Under the pieces are notes generated by a model. The model ran no database searches, was not told the DNA's origin, and saw nothing but the letters and a program-made list of their open reading frames with translations. DNA of 40,965 bases, from assembly GCA_035511515.1 (NCBI GenBank), contig DATKFG010000010.1:1-40965 (forward strand), read 5' to 3'. Position numbers and translations under genes: made by a program. Position 1 is the first letter of the stretch, and every line of letters starts with the position of its first letter. Shown here one piece after another: positions 31,476 to 40,965 of the stretch. The stretch comes from VBCK01 sp035511515. GTDB taxonomy: Bacteria; Pseudomonadota; Gammaproteobacteria; Burkholderiales; Burkholderiaceae_F.

Positions 31476-32326
31476 TCATTCGAACCGGTTTTCCACGAAG
31501 CCGCGCCGTTTGGTGACCTGGTCCAGCTCGGCCAGCGTTTCCAGCAACTCCGGCATCCGCGCCAACGGCACGGCGTTGGGGCCGTCCGACATCGCTTCGG
31601 CGGGGCGCGGATGGGTCTCCATGAACACGCCCGCCACTCCGCTGGCGACCGCGGCACGGGCCAGCACCGGAACGAATTCGCGCTGTCCGCCGCTGACCGA
31701 GCCCAGTCCGCCCGGCAGCTGCACCGAGTGGGTTGCATCGAACACGACCGGACAGCCGGTGCCGCGCAGGATCGCGAGCGATCGCATATCGCTGACGAGG
31801 TTGTTGTACCCGAAGGAGGCGCCGCGTTCGCACGCGAGGAAACGGTCGGCATCCAGCCCGGCTTCGCGCGCGGCCTCGCGCGCCTTGTCGATCACGTTGC
31901 TCATGTCGCCCGGCGCCAGGAATTGACCCTTCTTGATGTTGACCGGCCGCCCCGATTGGGCGCACGCCTGGATGAAGTCGGTCTGCCGGCACAGAAATGC
32001 CGGTGTCTGCAGCACGTCGACCACCGCCGCCACCGGATCGACCTCCTCGACCGTATGCACGTCGGTTAACACCGGCACGTCCAGCTGCCGCTGCACCTCG
32101 GCCAGGATGCGCAGGCCCTGCTCGATTCCCAGGCCGCGGAACGACCGCCCGGAGCTGCGGTTGGCCTTGTCGTAGCTCGCCTTGAACACGAACGGCATCT
32201 GCAGGCGCGAAGTGATCTCCTTCAGCCGGCCGGCCACTTCAAGAGCCAGCTGCTGCGATTCGATCACGCAGGGGCCGGCGATCAGGAACAACGGACGATC
32301 CAGTCCGACCTGGAACCCGCACAGGT

Positions 32327-32330
<4 letters not shown>
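31476..32330 (-). CDS. kdsA: 2-dehydro-3-deoxyphosphooctonate aldolase (KDO-8-phosphate synthase)
   Basis: KdsA condenses phosphoenolpyruvate and arabinose 5-phosphate into KDO-8-phosphate for the lipopolysaccharide core. The 284-residue protein shows LIAGPCVIESQQLALEVAGR, FKASYDKANRSSGRSFRGLG, VLTDVHTVEEV, QTPAFLCRQTDF, NIKKGQFLAPGDM, FDATHSVQLPGG and VFMETHPRPAEAMSDGPNA. The ATG overlaps the pyrG stop in ATGA, so the pair is translationally coupled. It is followed by eno, giving the conserved pyrG-kdsA-eno-ftsB order. Confidence 0.98.
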
Positions 32331-33997
<1,667 letters not shown>

Positions 33998-34022
33998 TCG
34001 CGCGTAGCAGCCGGCAAACCGC

Positions 34023-34028
34023 ATTATA
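34023..34028 (-). promoter_or_regulatory. Candidate -10 (TATAAT) for the pyrG operon
   Basis: A perfect TATAAT on the minus strand lies 26 bases before the pyrG ATG, in the 68-base gap after the transaminase gene. TTCGGT, 18 bases further up, is a weak -35. Confidence 0.55.
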
Positions 34029-34065
34029 CCGGCTGCACCGGCGCCGACCGAAAAAATCTTCTGGG

Positions 34066-35388
34066 TCAGATCTGCGCCAGCACCTCGCGCAGCTTGCCGA
34101 CGATCTCGTCGATGTGGCTGCGCTCGGCCACCAGCGGGGGTGCCAGGATCAGGGACTCGCCGGTGCTTTTCAGGTGAAGCCCGCGGTCGTACAGGCGCTT
34201 TTGGACCTCGTAGCCCCGGCTGCCCGGCGTGCCCTGCGGTTGCAATTCGACCGCGGCCAGCATGCCGATCGACCGTATGTCTTGGACGCAGGCAAGATCC
34301 GACAGCGAATGGACCGCATCGATAAAATACGGGCTCATCGTGCGCGCCCGCTCGATCAGGCGCTCCCTGGCGAAGATATCGATCATCGCCAGCGCCGCCG
34401 CACACGCGACCGGATGCGCGGAGTACGTGTATCCGTGGAAGAACTCGATGCCGCGTTCCGGCCCGGCGTCGACGATCGCATCGTAGATCGACTGGCGCAC
34501 CGCCACGGCCCCCATCGGCTGGGCCCCGTTGGTCAGCGCCTTGGCCATCGTCATCAGGTCCGGGGTCACGCCGAACGCCTGGGCGCCAAAATTGGCCCCC
34601 ATACGGCCCCAGCCGGTGATCACCTCGTCGAATACGAGCAGGATTCCGTTGTCGTCACAGATTTTGCGCAACCGGTCCAGGTAGCCCTTCGGGGGCGGCA
34701 GGCACCCGTACGAGCCGGCGGCCGGCTCCACGAACACCGCCGCGATGTTTTCCGCGCCATACAACTGGCAGAAACGCTGCAGATCGTCGGCCAGCTCGGC
34801 CCCGCGCTCGGGTTGCCCCTTGACCAGACGGTTCTCCGGCAGCGCGGTGTGACGCATGTGGTACACCACCGGCAGTGCCGTGCCGAAGGCGCGCCGGTTG
34901 TTGACCATTCCGGCCAGGGCCACGCCGCCGATGTTGACGCCGTGATAAGCGCGTTCGCGCGAGATGAAGATCTGACGCTGCGCCTGGCCTCGGACGCGGT
35001 GAACCATCAGCGCGATTTTCATCGCGGTATCAACAGCTTCCGAGCCGGAGTTCACGAAAAACACCCGATTCAGCGGGGCCGGGGTGTACTCGGCGATGCG
35101 GCTGGCCAGCTCGAAGGCCTTCGGATGCGCTCGCAGAAACGAGCCCGCGTAATCGAGCGTGTTGAGCTGGCGGAAAACGGCCTGCGCGATCTCCGGGCGG
35201 CAGTGTCCGGCTGCCACGCAGAACAGTCCCGCGGACGCATCGATCAAGGCGCGTCCGTCCGGTGTGTACAGGTACATGCCTTCGGCCCGTGAGATCAGCC
35301 GGGGCTCCTTCTTGAAGTCCCTGTTCGGTGAGAACGGCATCCAGAACGCGTCGAGCTGGCCCACCGCCTCGGCTCCGGCTTGCGTCAT
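34066..35388 (-). CDS. Class III aminotransferase, omega-amino acid/beta-alanine-pyruvate type
   Basis: The pyridoxal-phosphate enzyme most resembles beta-alanine (omega-amino acid):pyruvate transaminases. It starts LDAFWMPFSPNRDFKKEPRL, the family opening, and shows GLFCVAAGHCRPEI, FFVNSGSEAVDTAMK (phosphate-binding), RERAYHGVNIGG, LVFDEVITGWGRMG (cofactor Asp) and MTMAKALTNGAQPMG with the Schiff-base Lys. HGYTYSAHPVACAAAL is also typical. ATG at 35388 is preferred: GGGAG lies eight bases upstream and gives 440 residues, whereas ATG at 35415 lacks a ribosome site. Substrate is inferred. It precedes pyrG on the same strand but pyrG has its own promoter. Confidence 0.93.
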   Translation of the reverse strand: MTQAGAEAVGQLDAFWMPFSPNRDFKKEPRLISRAEGMYLYTPDGRALIDASAGLFCVAAGHCRPEIAQAVFRQLNTLDYAGSFLRAHPKAFELASRIAEYTPAPLNRVFFVNSGSEAVDTAMKIALMVHRVRGQAQRQIFISRERAYHGVNIGGVALAGMVNNRRAFGTALPVVYHMRHTALPENRLVKGQPERGAELADDLQRFCQLYGAENIAAVFVEPAAGSYGCLPPPKGYLDRLRKICDDNGILLVFDEVITGWGRMGANFGAQAFGVTPDLMTMAKALTNGAQPMGAVAVRQSIYDAIVDAGPERGIEFFHGYTYSAHPVACAAALAMIDIFARERLIERARTMSPYFIDAVHSLSDLACVQDIRSIGMLAAVELQPQGTPGSRGYEVQKRLYDRGLHLKSTGESLILAPPLVAERSHIDEIVGKLREVLAQI

Positions 35389-35495
35389 CTGCGAAACTCC
35401 CTCGATTCGATCCATCCGGATCTGACCTCGCTATTATCCGACGATCCTAGGCGGGCCGACGACACTCAGAAGCGTCGCCCGCGCGTGGATCGAAC

Positions 35496-36251
35496 ATGCC
35501 CGCCGCGCCACGACCCGGTCCGAATTCTCCGATGCCAAGGCTGGCGGTCGTCGACCTGGCGCGCGGGCTGGCGATCGTGCAGATGATCGCCTATCACTTC
35601 ATTTACGACCTGACGTATTTCGGCTGGCTTCACATCGCAATGACCGAGGAGCCGGGCTGGATCGCCTGGCGCAATGCGATCGTCTCGCAGTTCCTGCTGG
35701 TCGCGGGACTCGGCGTCGGGATCGGCCAGGCGGCCGGACGCTCCGGTGCGCGCTTCTGGCGCCGCTGGGCCCAGATCGCGGCAGCGGCTGCGCTGGTGTC
35801 GATCGCCAGCGCGTGGCTTTTCGGGCCGCGCCTGATCTGGTTCGGGATCCTGCACTTCGTCGCGCTGGCGCTGCTGCTGGCGCGGCGGCTGCCGGCGCTG
35901 GGCAAGTTGAACTTCGCCATCGGCGCTGCCGCGCTGGGGCTGGGCCTGTCGGTGCACGATGCGCGCTTCGATCCGGCCTGGGTGAGCTGGATCGGGCTGG
36001 CGGCCCACAAGCCGGCCACCGAGGATTACGTGCCGCTTGTGCCGTGGTTCGGCCTGGTGGCGATCGGGATCGGGCTGGCCGCGCTGTGGCGAAAGCGGGG
36101 CTTCGCGGTGCCTGCGTTTTTGCAAGGGCTGCAAGCGGCGCCGGCCCGCGCGCTGCGCTGGCTGGGCCGCTGGCCGCTGACGATCTACCTGGTTCACCAG
36201 CCGATCTTGATGGCGGTGCTGTTCGTGGTGCGCGATGCGGTGGCGCCATAA
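35496..36251 (+). CDS. DUF1624 (heparan-alpha-glucosaminide N-acetyltransferase catalytic-like) membrane protein
   Basis: The 251-residue integral membrane protein belongs to the DUF1624/HGSNAT-like acyltransferase group. The N-terminal signature is RLAVVDLARGLAIVQMIAYH, followed by FIYDLTYFGW with the conserved His/Asp region. About seven hydrophobic helices are seen, and a late GRWPLTIYLVHQPILMAVL is typical. Members are predicted to acetylate extracytoplasmic sugars; the substrate here is unknown. Either ATG at 35496 or ATG at 35532 (MPRLAVVD) may be used; neither has a clear ribosome site. It is divergent from the transaminase gene and convergent with the CDF gene across a REP-like palindrome. 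Confidence 0.88.
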   Translation: MPAAPRPGPNSPMPRLAVVDLARGLAIVQMIAYHFIYDLTYFGWLHIAMTEEPGWIAWRNAIVSQFLLVAGLGVGIGQAAGRSGARFWRRWAQIAAAAALVSIASAWLFGPRLIWFGILHFVALALLLARRLPALGKLNFAIGAAALGLGLSVHDARFDPAWVSWIGLAAHKPATEDYVPLVPWFGLVAIGIGLAALWRKRGFAVPAFLQGLQAAPARALRWLGRWPLTIYLVHQPILMAVLFVVRDAVAP

Positions 36252-36259
36252 AGCGGTTG

Positions 36260-36319
36260 CCCTCACCCCCTCCCCTCTCCCGCTGCGCGGGCGAGGGGCG
36301 ATCGGGCGTCGCAAGCGCG
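36260..36319. repeat. REP-like palindrome, copy 3 (DUF1624/CDF convergent junction)
   Basis: The same unit as at 29.8 kb: a CCCTCACCCCC lead, then the stem CCCCTCTCCCGC-TGC-GCGGGCGAGGGG with one mismatch, and the tail CGATCGGGCGTCGCAAGCGCG. It lies eight bases after the DUF1624 gene stop, before the stop of the convergent transporter gene. Confidence 0.85.
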
Positions 36320-36346
36320 TGAGCCGTCGGCAGTGGCACTCGGCCC

Positions 36347-37297
36347 TCACGGCAGCTCGCGCAGCGCGATCGTTTGTTCCGCCGGCCGGGTCCGCAGCCA
36401 CTCGAGCTGCAGCGTCACGTGATCGATGCCGAAGTCGCGCGCCAGCACGCTGCGTGCCTCGCGCAGAATCAGCGGCCAGCGCTCGATCCGATCGACCAGC
36501 AGGTGGGCCGAGACCGCATGGCGCCCCGGCACCATCGACCAGACGTGAAGATCGTGAATCGAGCGGACCCCCTCGATGCGGGCGAGCGCCTGGCCGACGG
36601 CCTGGAACTCCACGCCGGACGGCACGCTGTTGAGCAGCACCAGCGTGGATTCCTTCAGCACCCCGAGCGTGGAGCGCAGGATCAGTCCGCTCACCAGCAT
36701 CGACAGCAGCGGATCGACCACCCAGTATCCGGTGAAGTAGATCACGACACCGGCCGCCAGCGTGGCGACCGAGCCGAGCAGATCACCCAGCACGTGCAGC
36801 AGCGCCGCCCGCATGTTCAGGTTGTCCCGGTGCCTCGACAGCACCCAGGCGACGACCAGGTTCACACCGAGGCCAACGCCCGCTATCAACGCCACCGCCG
36901 CGCCATTGACGCCGACCGGGTGCCGGATCCGATCGATGCCCTCGATCAGCAGCCAGGCCACCACGGCCAGCAGCGCCAGGGAGTTCACGAAGGCCGCGAT
37001 GACCTCGGCCCGCGCCAGTCCGAACGAGTGTCGCGCCGACACCGGCCGCTGGGCGACTTTGTTCGCGGCCAGGGAAAACAGCAGCGCGGCCGCATCGGTT
37101 GCCAGGTGGCCGCAGTCGGCCAGAAGAGCGAGCGATCCGGACCACAGTCCCCCGATCAGCTCGACCACCGCGTAGCCGGTGGTCAACCCAACGGCAAGGA
37201 TCAGTGGGCGCGAGCCGGACGCCTCGGAATGGTGAGGGTGCCGGCCGTCGCCTTCTCGATGTTCGCTGTAGCGGAGCGAAGCCGTTGGCCGGTTCAC
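36347..37297 (-). CDS. Cation diffusion facilitator family metal transporter
   Basis: The 316-residue inner-membrane protein is a CDF exporter (ZitB/CzcD-like), normally a proton antiporter for Zn2+ or Co2+. Six membrane helices are predicted. The metal site appears as LADCGHLATDAAAL in helix 2 (HxxxD) and HVLGDLLGS in helix 5 (HxxxD), as in zinc-type members. A cytoplasmic ferredoxin-like C-terminal domain follows (IEGVRSIHDLHVWSMVPGRH). The N-terminus is His-rich (HREGDGRHPHHSE). GTG at 37297 overlaps the stop of the CoA-transferase gene in GTGA, so translation is coupled to an unrelated metabolic gene. Confidence 0.93.
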   Translation of the reverse strand: MNRPTASLRYSEHREGDGRHPHHSEASGSRPLILAVGLTTGYAVVELIGGLWSGSLALLADCGHLATDAAALLFSLAANKVAQRPVSARHSFGLARAEVIAAFVNSLALLAVVAWLLIEGIDRIRHPVGVNGAAVALIAGVGLGVNLVVAWVLSRHRDNLNMRAALLHVLGDLLGSVATLAAGVVIYFTGYWVVDPLLSMLVSGLILRSTLGVLKESTLVLLNSVPSGVEFQAVGQALARIEGVRSIHDLHVWSMVPGRHAVSAHLLVDRIERWPLILREARSVLARDFGIDHVTLQLEWLRTRPAEQTIALRELP

Positions 37298-37941
37298 CGG
37301 GACTGGATGGCCGGCAGGCGCACGGGGCAGCCGGTCCGGGTGCGGATATCCTCGGGCGTGACACCCGGCGCGATTTCGACGGCCACTACGCCTTCGGCCG
37401 TGATATCGAACACGCCCAGTTCGGTGATGATCCGGTCGACCACGCCGACCCCGGTCAGCGGCAACGTGCACTTCTGCAGGATCTTGTGCTCGCCGCTTTT
37501 CGAGGCGTGTTCCATCAGCACGACCACGCGTTCGACCCCCGCGACCAGGTCCATCGCGCCGCCCATCCCCTTGACCAGCTTGCCCGGAATCATCCAGTTG
37601 GCCAGGTCGCCGGTCGCGCTGACCTGCATCGCGCCCAGGATCGCCAGATCGATGTGTCCGCCGCGGATCATCGCGAACGAGTCGGCGCTGGAAAAGTAGC
37701 TCGAACCCGGCAGCGCGGTCACCAGCTGCTTGCCCGCATTGATCAGGTCCGGATCGATTTCCTGCTCGGTCGGAAAAGGCCCGATCCCCAGCAGCCCGTT
37801 TTCCGATTGCAGCATCACGTCCATGCCGGCCGGGATGTAATTGGCCACCAGCGTGGGCATCCCGATGCCGAGGTTCACGTAAAAGCCGTCGCGCAATTCC
37901 TGCGCGGCGCGCTGGGCCATCTGATCGCGATTCCAGGCCAT
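37294..37941 (-). CDS. scoB: 3-oxoacid CoA-transferase subunit B
   Basis: Subunit B of a class I CoA-transferase, which activates 3-oxo acids such as acetoacetate with succinyl-CoA. It has 215 residues, with DGFYVNLGIGMPTLVANYIP near the N-terminus and the catalytic glutamate Glu47 in LQSENGLLGIGPFP. GGHIDLAILGAMQVSATGDL and GKLVKGMGGAMDLVAGVERV follow. The substrate could also be adipate/3-oxoadipate. Its start lies two bases after the stop of subunit A, with GGGAG upstream. The stop overlaps the CDF transporter start. Confidence 0.95.
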   Translation of the reverse strand: MAWNRDQMAQRAAQELRDGFYVNLGIGMPTLVANYIPAGMDVMLQSENGLLGIGPFPTEQEIDPDLINAGKQLVTALPGSSYFSSADSFAMIRGGHIDLAILGAMQVSATGDLANWMIPGKLVKGMGGAMDLVAGVERVVVLMEHASKSGEHKILQKCTLPLTGVGVVDRIITELGVFDITAEGVVAVEIAPGVTPEDIRTRTGCPVRLPAIQSR

Positions 37942-37943
37942 GG

Positions 37944-38648
37944 TCAGGCTCCCGCGGAGCGCACCGTGCGCTGCTCGATGCGGCGGCTGGGATGGGCATT
38001 GACGACCAGCCGCTTGACGAAGATTCCGGGCGTATGCACCTGGTCGGCGTCCAGTTCGCCGTTTTCGACCAGGAACTCGACTTCGGCCACGGTGACGTTG
38101 CCGCACATCGCCACCATCGGGTTGAAATTGCGGGCCGTCTTCCGATACACCAGGTTGCCCTGGCGGTCGGCCTTCCAGGCCTTCACCAGCGAAACGTCCG
38201 AACGCAGCCACCGTTCCAGCACGTAGTGCTCGCCGTCGATTTCCCGCGTTTCCTTGCCTTCCGCGACGATCGTGCCGTAACCGGTGCGCGTGAAAAACGC
38301 CGGAATTCCCGCACCACCCGCCCGCATCCGCTCCGCCAGCGTGCCCTGCGGGGTGAATTCCAGCTGCAGCTCGCCGGCCAGATACTGCCGTTCGAACTCC
38401 TTGTTCTCGCCCACGTACGAGGCGATCATCTTGCGGATCTGGCGCGTTCCGAGCAGCAGTCCGAGACCGAAATCGTCCAGCCCCGCGTTGTTGCTGATGC
38501 AGGTCAGGTCGCGGACTCCGGATGCCCTCAGGGCGTCGACCAGGGCCTCGGGAACGCCGCAAACCCCGAAGCCCCCCACTGCGATGGTCTGACCGTCCTT
38601 CACCAGTCCGTCCAGCGCTGCGCGCGCGGACCCAAACAGCTTGTTCAT
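37944..38648 (-). CDS. scoA: 3-oxoacid CoA-transferase subunit A
   Basis: Subunit A partner of the preceding entry. The 234-residue protein starts MNKLFGSARAALDGLVKDGQ and has TIAVGGFGVCGVPEALVDAL (CoA-binding glycine-rich loop), LTCISNNAGLDDFGLGLLL, YVGENKEFERQYLAGELQLE and GGAGIPAFFTRTGYGT, all typical of ScoA/AtoD. GGAG lies eight bases before the ATG. It follows the SDR gene by 39 bases. SDR plus CoA-transferase may serve ketone body or short-chain acid catabolism; with 3-hydroxybutyrate as the SDR substrate this would be a complete route, but the SDR specificity is not shown. Confidence 0.95.
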   Translation of the reverse strand: MNKLFGSARAALDGLVKDGQTIAVGGFGVCGVPEALVDALRASGVRDLTCISNNAGLDDFGLGLLLGTRQIRKMIASYVGENKEFERQYLAGELQLEFTPQGTLAERMRAGGAGIPAFFTRTGYGTIVAEGKETREIDGEHYVLERWLRSDVSLVKAWKADRQGNLVYRKTARNFNPMVAMCGNVTVAEVEFLVENGELDADQVHTPGIFVKRLVVNAHPSRRIEQRTVRSAGA

Positions 38649-38687
38649 CGTGCGCTCCGCATCCGTAGCAGCAAAATTGCAACCACC

Positions 38688-39464
38688 TTACGCCAGCGAC
38701 CAGCCATCGTCGATCGCAATCACGGCGCCGTTGATCATGCGGCTTTCGTCCGACGACAGCAGCAGGATCAGGCCATCGAGGTCCTCGACAGCGCCGACCC
38801 GCTTGCGCGGCAGCGACTGCAGCACGCGCTCGCCCCGCTCCGTGTCCCATAGCGACTCGTTCATCTCGGTGCGCACGTAGCCGGGGCAGATCGCGTTCAC
38901 GCTGATGCCGAACGGGCCCCATTCGAGCGCCTGAACGCGCGTCATGTGGATCACGGCGGCCTTGGTCATTCCGTACGACCCGAGCCGCGCCACCGACCGC
39001 ACGCCCGCCGCCGAGGCGATATTGACGATATGCCCGCTAAACCCCGTATTGATCCGGCTGTGCTGGATCATGCGCCGGCCGACGGCCTGCGCCAGGAAGA
39101 AGGCTCCGCGCACGTTGGTGTCGAACAGGCGCTCGTATTCGTCCGCCTCGACCTCGATGAGCTCCTGGGCCGAGGCCACCCCGGAATTGTTGACCAGGAT
39201 GTCCAGCGGACCGCACAGCGCCTCGGCCTCGGCCACGGCGCTGCGCACACTGTCGAGGTCGGTCACGTCCAGCTCGGTCACGTGCGCCGCGCCTCCGGCC
39301 GCTTCGATCTCGGCGCGCAACTCCTTCAGCCGCGAGACCCTGCGCGCCGCCAGCACGACGTTTGCGCCGGCGTCGGCCAGCACCCGCGCAAAGCGCGCGC
39401 CCAGGCCGCTCGAGGCGCCGCTGACGAAAGCGACCTTCTCCTTCAAATTGACCTTCAGCGTCAT
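38688..39464 (-). CDS. SDR-family NAD(P)-dependent oxidoreductase
   Basis: Classical short-chain dehydrogenase/reductase of 258 residues. The cofactor loop SGASSGLG is at 15-22, LDVTD near 66 and VNNSG at 91-95. The catalytic Ser151, Tyr164 and Lys168 occur in NIASAAG and SYGMTKAA, and ICPGYVRTEM follows. The C-terminus GAVIAIDDGWSLA is usual. ATG at 39464 is chosen because GGAGGA lies upstream; an in-frame ATG at 39497 lacks this. It heads the SDR-scoA-scoB-CDF run and is divergent from the ETF-QO gene. Substrate unknown; 3-hydroxyacyl-type is plausible from its neighbours. Confidence 0.93.
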   Translation of the reverse strand: MTLKVNLKEKVAFVSGASSGLGARFARVLADAGANVVLAARRVSRLKELRAEIEAAGGAAHVTELDVTDLDSVRSAVAEAEALCGPLDILVNNSGVASAQELIEVEADEYERLFDTNVRGAFFLAQAVGRRMIQHSRINTGFSGHIVNIASAAGVRSVARLGSYGMTKAAVIHMTRVQALEWGPFGISVNAICPGYVRTEMNESLWDTERGERVLQSLPRKRVGAVEDLDGLILLLSSDESRMINGAVIAIDDGWSLA

Positions 39465-39499
39465 GCCCGTTCCTCCCGATTGGCAAAATGATCGCACAC

Positions 39500-39505
39500 T
39501 AGAAT
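39500..39505 (+). promoter_or_regulatory. Candidate -10 (TAGAAT) for ETF-QO
   Basis: TAGAAT lies 28 bases before the ETF-QO ATG. TTGGCA (39480-39485) is upstream, but the 14-base spacing is short for a sigma70 promoter. Confidence 0.35.
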
Positions 39506-39532
39506 GTCAAAACCGCGGGGGGAGGAGCCAGA

Positions 39533-40965
39533 ATGCAGGCCGGCGCACGGGAGGCGATGGAATATGACGTCGTGATCGTCGGGGGCGGTCCTGCGGGGCT
39601 GGGCGCGGCGATCCGGCTGAAGCAACGCGCGCGGCAGGCCGGCCGTGAACTCACCGTGTGCGTGCTCGAAAAGGGCTCCGAGATCGGCGCCCACATCCTG
39701 TCGGGCGCGGTGATGGACCCGCGCGCGCTCGACGAGCTGCTTCCGGACTGGAAGCAGCGGCAGGCGCCGGTCGATACGCCAGTGAGCGCCGACCACTTTC
39801 TTTTTCTGAGCGAGCGGCGGGCCCTGGCTCTGCCCGACTGGATGCTGCCGGCCTGCTTTCGCAACCACGGAAACTACGTGATCAGCCTGGGTAACCTGGT
39901 GCGCTGGTTGGGCCGGCAGGCCGAGGAACTCGGGGTCGAGATCTTCGCGGGCTTCGCCGCCACCGAAATCCTGTCAGGTCCCGACGGGCAGGTGGTTGGG
40001 GTGGCCACCGGAAGCCTCGGAATCGGGCGCGACGGTCAGCCGACCGCCCATTTCCAGCCCGGTGTGGAGCTGCGCGCGCGTTACACGCTGTTCGCCGAAG
40101 GCTCTCGGGGCCAGCTGGGCCGTCAATTGATCGCCGACCGCGGCCTGGATCGCGGGCGCGATCCGCAGACTTACGCGATCGGGATCAAAGAGCTTTGGGA
40201 GGTCAGCCCGGCACAGCATCAGCCCGGCCGCGTCGTCCACACGGCCGGCTGGCCGCTGGACCCGGATACGTACGGCGGCTCGTTCATGTACCACATGCAG
40301 GACAGACTGGTCGCGGTCGGGTTCGTCGTCGGGCTGGGCTACTCCAATGCGTTTCTGTCCCCGTTCGAGGAATTCCAGCGCTTCAAGCTTCATCCGGCCG
40401 TGCGCCCGACGTTCGAGGGCGGTCGGCGCATCTGTTACGGCGCCCGCTCGATCACGGCCGGCGGGCTGCAGTCGTTGCCCAGCCTCGTGTTCGCCGGCGG
40501 CGCCCTGATCGGGTGCGAGGCCGGCTTCCTGAACGCCTCCCGGATCAAGGGCAGCCATGCCGCCATCAAGTCCGGCATGCTGGCGGCCGACGCGGCATTC
40601 GACGCGATCGCCGCCGGGCGCAGCCACGACGAGCTGGAGCAGTACCCGCGCCAATTCGAGCAATCCTGGCTGCACCAGGAGCTGCGCCTGGCGCGCAACT
40701 TCAAGCCGTGGATGGACAAGGGGCTGTGGCTCGGCACGGTGATGTTCGGAATCGATCAGGTCGTCCTGCGCGGCCGCGCGCCCTGGACGCTGCACCGCCA
40801 CAGGCCCGATCACGCCAAATTGCACCCGGCCGCCGAGTGCACGCCGATCGAATACCCCAAGCCCGACGGCAAGATCACGTTCGACCGGCTCACTTCGGTG
40901 TACCTGTCCAACACCAACCATGAGGAAAACCAGCCGCCTCACCTGACCTTGAAGGATCCCGCAGT
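39533..40965 (+). CDS. etfD: Electron transfer flavoprotein-ubiquinone oxidoreductase (3' end beyond window)
   Basis: ETF-QO takes electrons from ETF, reduced by acyl-CoA and related dehydrogenases, to ubiquinone at the inner membrane. The frame is open to the window edge (477 full codons of about 555 expected). The N-terminus has the FAD-binding loop VVIVGGGPAGLGAAIRL and EKGSEIGAHILSGAVMDP. FRNHGNYVISLGNLVRWL, LFAEGSRGQLGRQLI, YGGSFMYHMQ, VGLGYSNAFLSPFEEFQRFK, GGALIGCEAGFLNASRIKGS and SNTNHEENQPPHL follow. The C-terminal 4Fe-4S part is not in the window. GGAGGAG at 39521-39527 precedes the ATG. The gene fits the neighbouring CoA-transferase and SDR in a fatty or short-chain acid oxidation theme. 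The symbol is uncertain. Confidence 0.95.
   Translation, partial: MQAGAREAMEYDVVIVGGGPAGLGAAIRLKQRARQAGRELTVCVLEKGSEIGAHILSGAVMDPRALDELLPDWKQRQAPVDTPVSADHFLFLSERRALALPDWMLPACFRNHGNYVISLGNLVRWLGRQAEELGVEIFAGFAATEILSGPDGQVVGVATGSLGIGRDGQPTAHFQPGVELRARYTLFAEGSRGQLGRQLIADRGLDRGRDPQTYAIGIKELWEVSPAQHQPGRVVHTAGWPLDPDTYGGSFMYHMQDRLVAVGFVVGLGYSNAFLSPFEEFQRFKLHPAVRPTFEGGRRICYGARSITAGGLQSLPSLVFAGGALIGCEAGFLNASRIKGSHAAIKSGMLAADAAFDAIAAGRSHDELEQYPRQFEQSWLHQELRLARNFKPWMDKGLWLGTVMFGIDQVVLRGRAPWTLHRHRPDHAKLHPAAECTPIEYPKPDGKITFDRLTSVYLSNTNHEENQPPHLTLKDPA

Overview
This window is high-GC chromosomal DNA from a betaproteobacterium, most likely in or near the Burkholderiales. The evidence is gene content and order: pyrG-kdsA-eno-ftsB, trpS-methyltransferase-dapA-bamC-MBL, and cysS-HhH glycosylase-accA-tilS-lysC-tRNA-Ser followed divergently by TPR-ppiA-ppiB-lpxH. 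No species can be named from the sequence alone.

Bases 1-4960 differ from the rest and look like the eroded end of an integrated element. They hold relics of IncP-type conjugation genes (traL and traM, each out of frame at a short run of C), an unexplained minus-strand fragment, an intact aldo/keto reductase with a divergent LysR regulator, a P4-type integrase relic without its catalytic half, and a small GIY-YIG nuclease gene. The region stops at tRNA-Ser(GCT), a usual integrase target. A perfect 17-bp palindrome caps the 3' end of the tRNA gene.

From 5.1 kb onward the window is dense housekeeping sequence. The block at 5.1-10.9 kb (minus) encodes aspartokinase, TilS, AccA, a DNA glycosylase and CysS. 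The block at 11.0-15.8 kb encodes a TPR protein, two cyclophilins, LpxH, TrmJ (minus), SuhB and DsbB. The block at 15.8-19.3 kb (minus) is a two-gene signalling unit: a receiver protein whose kinase-like half has lost its phospho-acceptor His and its N-box Asn, then a MASE1-CHASE-HisKA_2 sensor kinase. MutS and the ribosomal oxygenase RoxA follow on the plus strand, then a tiny Ala/Pro-rich lipoprotein with its own promoter and terminator.

The block at 23.7-29.2 kb (minus) holds an MBL hydrolase, BamC, DapA, a methyltransferase, TrpS and a YciO-like protein. A gamma-carbonic-anhydrase-like protein follows on plus. FtsB, enolase, KdsA and PyrG occupy 29.9-34.0 kb (minus). The last 7 kb hold an omega-amino-acid transaminase, a DUF1624 membrane protein, a cation diffusion facilitator coupled to a two-subunit CoA-transferase, an SDR and the start of ETF-ubiquinone oxidoreductase.

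Three convergent gene junctions (13.5, 29.8 and 36.3 kb) carry copies of one REP-like palindrome. I found no CRISPR array, rRNA gene or complete transposon. The best leads for something little described are the receiver-pseudokinase, the GIY-YIG gene with its hairpin beside a tRNA, and the REP family.
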